Origin: Saprospirales bacterium
Lineage (GTDB): Bacteria; Bacteroidota; Bacteroidia; Chitinophagales; Saprospiraceae
DNA length: 64,000 bases
Reading direction: 5' to 3'
Assembly (NCBI GenBank): GCA_016703765.1
Contig: JADJBL010000001.1
Location: 186,001 to 250,000 of the forward strand
Below are positions 60,953-64,000 of this stretch, one piece after another. Below the pieces are notes generated by a model. That model was given only the letters and a program-made list of their open reading frames with translations. It ran no database searches and was not told the origin of the DNA. The position numbers and the translations under genes were made by a program. Within the stretch, counting starts at the first letter, position 1; each line of letters begins with the position of its first letter.

Positions 60953-61873
60953 TTGGCGATTTATTCCATAAAAGATCTGGAAAAGCTCTCGGGCATCAAG
61001 GCCCATACCATCCGGATTTGGGAACAGCGCTACGGCATCATCGACCCCGACCGGACCCCTTCCAATATCCGCTACTATCAGGACGAAGACCTCAAACTCC
61101 TCCTCAACGTCGCCCTGCTCAATAAAAACGGCTATAAGATCTCCAAGATCGCCAAAATGAGCAAGCTGGAAATCGGTCAAAAGGTATCCGCCATTTCACC
61201 CATCAACATCGAATACGGCGCCCAGCTCGACGCACTGACCATCTCCATGATCGAGATGGATGAAATGAAATTCGACCGGATCATCTCCGCTAATATCCAG
61301 CAGATCGGCTTCGAACGAACCATGCTGGAGGTCATCCTGCCCTTCCTCGACAAACTGGGGGTCCTTTGGCTCACCGGCTCCATCAACCCCGTACAGGAAA
61401 ACTTCATCAGCTACCTCATCCGCCAAAAAGTCATCTGCGCCATCGACCGCGAACCCATGGCCAATGGTACCAAAACACCGAAATTCCTGCTCTATCTACC
61501 CGAGGGCGAACGCCAGGAACTCAGCCTCCTCTTCCTCCACTACCTCCTCAAATCCCGGGGCAACTTAGTCATCTACATAGGACAGGATATCTCCCTGAGC
61601 GACCTCAAAGACGTCTACAAGATCCACAGGCCGGACTATATCTATACCATGATTTCCGAATCCTTCGCCAAAGAACCGGTGCAAAGCTATGTCGACGCGC
61701 TGTCCCACAGCTTCCCGGACAGCCGCCTGCTCCTCTCCGGCTACCAGGTCGTAGCCCAGGAAGTGCCCAGCACCGGCAACGTCACCGTGCTCAAAAGCCT
61801 GGAGCAAACCCTGCATTTCCTCCAAAATTTGGACCGGGATATACCCGCCAGGGCAAATGCGGGAAACGCATAA
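60953..61873 (+). CDS. MerR regulator with degenerate cobalamin-binding C-terminus
   Basis: 306 residues starting at TTG 60953. HTH at 4-70 (YSIKDLEKLSGIKAHTIRIWEQRYGI, SNIRYYQDEDL). The rest matches the helical plus B12-binding domains of CarH/LitR-type photoreceptors, but the W-x9-EH motif reads W139...E149-N150 and the E/DxHxxG loop reads ERQELS (Gln188), so cobalamin ligands are lost. Probably a cobalamin-independent repressor. Separated from the downstream ligase gene by 77 bp. Confidence 0.82.
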   Translation: MAIYSIKDLEKLSGIKAHTIRIWEQRYGIIDPDRTPSNIRYYQDEDLKLLLNVALLNKNGYKISKIAKMSKLEIGQKVSAISPINIEYGAQLDALTISMIEMDEMKFDRIISANIQQIGFERTMLEVILPFLDKLGVLWLTGSINPVQENFISYLIRQKVICAIDREPMANGTKTPKFLLYLPEGERQELSLLFLHYLLKSRGNLVIYIGQDISLSDLKDVYKIHRPDYIYTMISESFAKEPVQSYVDALSHSFPDSRLLLSGYQVVAQEVPSTGNVTVLKSLEQTLHFLQNLDRDIPARANAGNA

Positions 61874-61950
61874 ATAATTACCTTCCTCTCTCCTCTCTCA
61901 TCTCTCATCTTTTTATACATTTATAAGGCCTAGCAAATCCCCTCTGGCCT

Positions 61951-63740
61951 ATGGACTTCCATCGCTTATTCGATATCCTTCCCTATCAGGCGGCCAAATA
62001 CCCCCAAAAGGTGGCCTTGGCGCATAAGGACCACCATACCTGGAAGACTTATTCCACGGAAGAATCCCTGCGGGAGATCGCCCTTTTTAGCGCGGGTTTT
62101 CTACACCTGGGGCTGAAAAAAGGCGACAAAGCAGCCATCATATCCCATCACGGCAGCGCGACCTGGAATTTTCTCGACCTCGCCCTCCAACAGATTGGGG
62201 TGGTGGTCGTGCCCATTCATTCCAATCAGTCCGCCCCGAATATTGAATACATTCTGCGCGATGCCGAGGCGAAATATTGCTTCACCGACGGGATCGACCT
62301 GTACGAAAAGATCGTCGCCCTCCAGTTGAGCGTTCCGAGCCTGAAAGGGGTTTTTACCTTCGAAAAATATCCGGGAACCCCCTCCGTCGTCGACCTGCGC
62401 ACCGAACCCAACGAACGCCATCAGGCCGAATTTCAAACTTACAAGGGCGTCATCCACGAAGACGATCTGGCCACCATCATCTACACCTCCGGCACCACGG
62501 GGCAGCCCAAAGGCGTGGAACTGACCCACAAAAATATCGTCAGCAATATCAAATCCGTCCTGTCGGTCATCCCGGTCAACTGCGACCACACCGTGCTGAG
62601 CTTCCTCCCCTTGAGCCACATCTTCGAGCGGATGGTCACCTATACCTACCTCGCCGTGGGAGCTTCCCTGTACTACGCCGAACGCACCGACAACCTGGCG
62701 GCAACCTACAAGGAGGTCCGGCCGCACTATTTTACGGCGGTGCCTCTCTTGCTGGAGCGGATATACGAACATATTTACGCCCGAACCCTGAAAGGCCCCA
62801 TGTTGGCAAGGAAGATCGTGCGATGGTCGCTTCAACTGGGCGAGCGCTACCATCAAAGCGCCAGGCCGTGGGTCTTCTGTACTGGTTTCAGCTCCGGGTG
62901 GCCGATCTCTTGGTCTACCGCCTCTGGCGGAAAGCCCTCGGCGGCCGCATCCAGGGTGTTTGCGTCGGCGCTGCGGCCCTCGACGAAAAACTGGGGCGCC
63001 TCTTTTCCGCGGCAGGCATCACCATCCGGGAAGGATACGGGTTGACCGAAACCTCCCCCGTGCTGACCTTCAATCGATTCGAACCCGGCCTCAACCGCTT
63101 CGGCACCGTGGGAATCCCCATCGCAGGGGTGTCCATCCGCATCGACCAGCCCGACGAGACCGGCGCAGGCGAGATCCAGGCCAAAGGACCCAACGTCATG
63201 AGGGGCTACCATAAACTGCCGGAGGAAACCAGCGCCGTCTTTACGGAAGACGGATGGTTCCGCACCGGCGACATCGGCCAGATCGTCCACCATCGCTTCC
63301 TCCAGATCACCGACCGAAAAAAGGATATTTTCAAGACCACTTCCGGAAAATTCATCGCCCCGAAACACCTGGAAAACAAACTGCAACTCTCCCCCTTCAT
63401 CGACCAATGCATGGTCATCGGCTTCAACAAACCCTTTGTCGTCGCCCTCATCCTCCCAAACTTCCCCCTGCTGGAATTGTGGTGCAATGAAAACCACGTC
63501 CACTGGACCGCCCCGCAGTATATGGTGATCAACCCGAAAGTGGAGAAATTCTTCCAATCCATCGTCGACCAGACCAATGAAGACCTGGTCAAGCACGAAA
63601 AGATCCGCAACTTCCTCCTGCTCCACGAAAACTGGTCGATCGAACAGGGCGAGCTTACGCCCACCCTCAAATTGATCCGCTCTTCCATCGAAAAGAAATT
63701 CGGGGCCGATATAGAAAAGCTTTACGCCAGTGCGAAATGA
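61951..63740 (+). pseudogene. Long-chain fatty acid-CoA ligase, frameshifted (probably an assembly indel)
   Basis: The first frame holds residues 1-302 with the AMP-binding P-loop IIYTSGTTGQPKGVELTHKN and LPLSHIFERM. The second holds the rest: GYGLTETSPVLTFN, GWFRTGDIGQI, ITDRKKDIFKTTSGKFIAP. The break is at the AAA of 62855-62857: one extra A gives HQKRQAVGLLYW and a 596-residue enzyme. Activates fatty acids to acyl-CoA via acyl-AMP. All catalytic motifs are intact either side, which favours a sequencing deletion. Confidence 0.85.
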
Positions 63741-63756
63741 TCCCTAAATTCGCGGG

Positions 63757-64000
63757 ATGAAAAAGCAATTGATCGAATGCGTCCCCAATTTCAGCGAGGG
63801 ACGCGATATGTCCCTCATTAAACAGATCACCGACCAGATCGAAAGCGTGCCCGGGGTCAAACTCCTCGACGTCGATCCGGGCAAGGCCACCAACCGCACG
63901 GTCGTCACTTTCGTCGGCGAGCCCGAACCCGTGGTGGAGGCCGCCTTTCTCGCCATCAAAAAAGCGTCGGAGATTCTCGACATGCGCAAGCACAAGGGCG
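63757..64000 (+). CDS. ftcD: Glutamate formimidoyltransferase, 3' partial
   Basis: First 81 residues visible: IECVPNFSEGRD is the family hallmark, followed by GVKLLDVDPGKATNRTVVTFVGEP. Transfers the formimino group of formiminoglutamate (from histidine breakdown) to tetrahydrofolate. Starts 16 bp after the ligase gene and runs out of the window. Confidence 0.92.
   Translation, partial: MKKQLIECVPNFSEGRDMSLIKQITDQIESVPGVKLLDVDPGKATNRTVVTFVGEPEPVVEAAFLAIKKASEILDMRKHKG

Overview
The window is a chromosomal segment of a GC-rich gliding-type Bacteroidota, most likely Saprospiria (Lewinella/Phaeodactylibacter-like); that placement is inferred. The evidence is type IX secretion (T9SS) and gliding genes (gldB, gldH, a PorZ homologue, PorV/PorQ- and PorT-family barrels), three proteins with T9SS-type C-terminal domains and one with a type B (CHU_C-like) domain, bacillithiol synthase bshA, and recurrent Bacteroidota-type -7 boxes (TAnnTTTG). 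There are no rRNA, tRNA, CRISPR, phage or intact insertion sequences.

Layout. 1-6.8 kb: tail of a giant PKD-like repeat adhesin, a nitroreductase, a small membrane protein, and a two-gene envelope operon. 6.9-10.8 kb: an MBL/beta-CASP protein, then an ECF sigma / membrane-anchored sigma-partner / DUF4097-like operon. 11-19.5 kb: a HEAT-cyclophilin lipoprotein, gcvT, a GbsR-type regulator, serA, a Nudix hydrolase, an AT-rich beta-carbonic anhydrase, a sorbosone-dehydrogenase-like lipoprotein and pyrD. 19.5-23.4 kb: a 36-residue membrane ORF, nadC, a PorT-family barrel, gldB, a HIT protein and greA. 23.5-32.4 kb: an operon of TonB-dependent receptor, 1345-residue secreted protein and PorV-like barrel. 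32.7-39.8 kb: a broken lipoprotein gene, carB, a repeat-rich intergenic region, a frameshifted zinc-type dehydrogenase with a heptanucleotide repeat before its start, and a heptaheme/TPR lipoprotein. 39.8-48.4 kb: gldH-dnaJ-grpE, a TlpA-like thioredoxin, a flavin reductase, and mreBCD-mrdA-folA. 48.5-56.1 kb: an M16-like protein lacking the zinc motif, dnaN, a GT-C glycosyltransferase, a broken DUF4878-like gene, nadD and porZ. 56.1-64 kb: bshA, a mosaic T9SS cargo protein, a MerR regulator, a frameshifted long-chain acyl-CoA ligase, and the start of ftcD.

Functionally the window mixes housekeeping (NAD, pyrimidine, folate, one-carbon, chaperones, cell shape, replication clamp) with surface biology (T9SS, gliding, TonB transport). 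The best candidate for an under-described system is the TonB receptor / giant secreted protein / PorV-like operon. At DNA level the window shows a recurring class of perfect hairpins, usually with a 3-nt loop, at gene 3' ends, several of which absorb the stop codon. It also shows a REP-like inverted doublet, three related palindromes and a (GTGACTG)7 repeat around the dehydrogenase gene. Five genes are broken by single-base changes in short homopolymers, which most simply suggests residual long-read assembly error, although a T8 tract in the TonB receptor signal peptide could be genuine slippage control.
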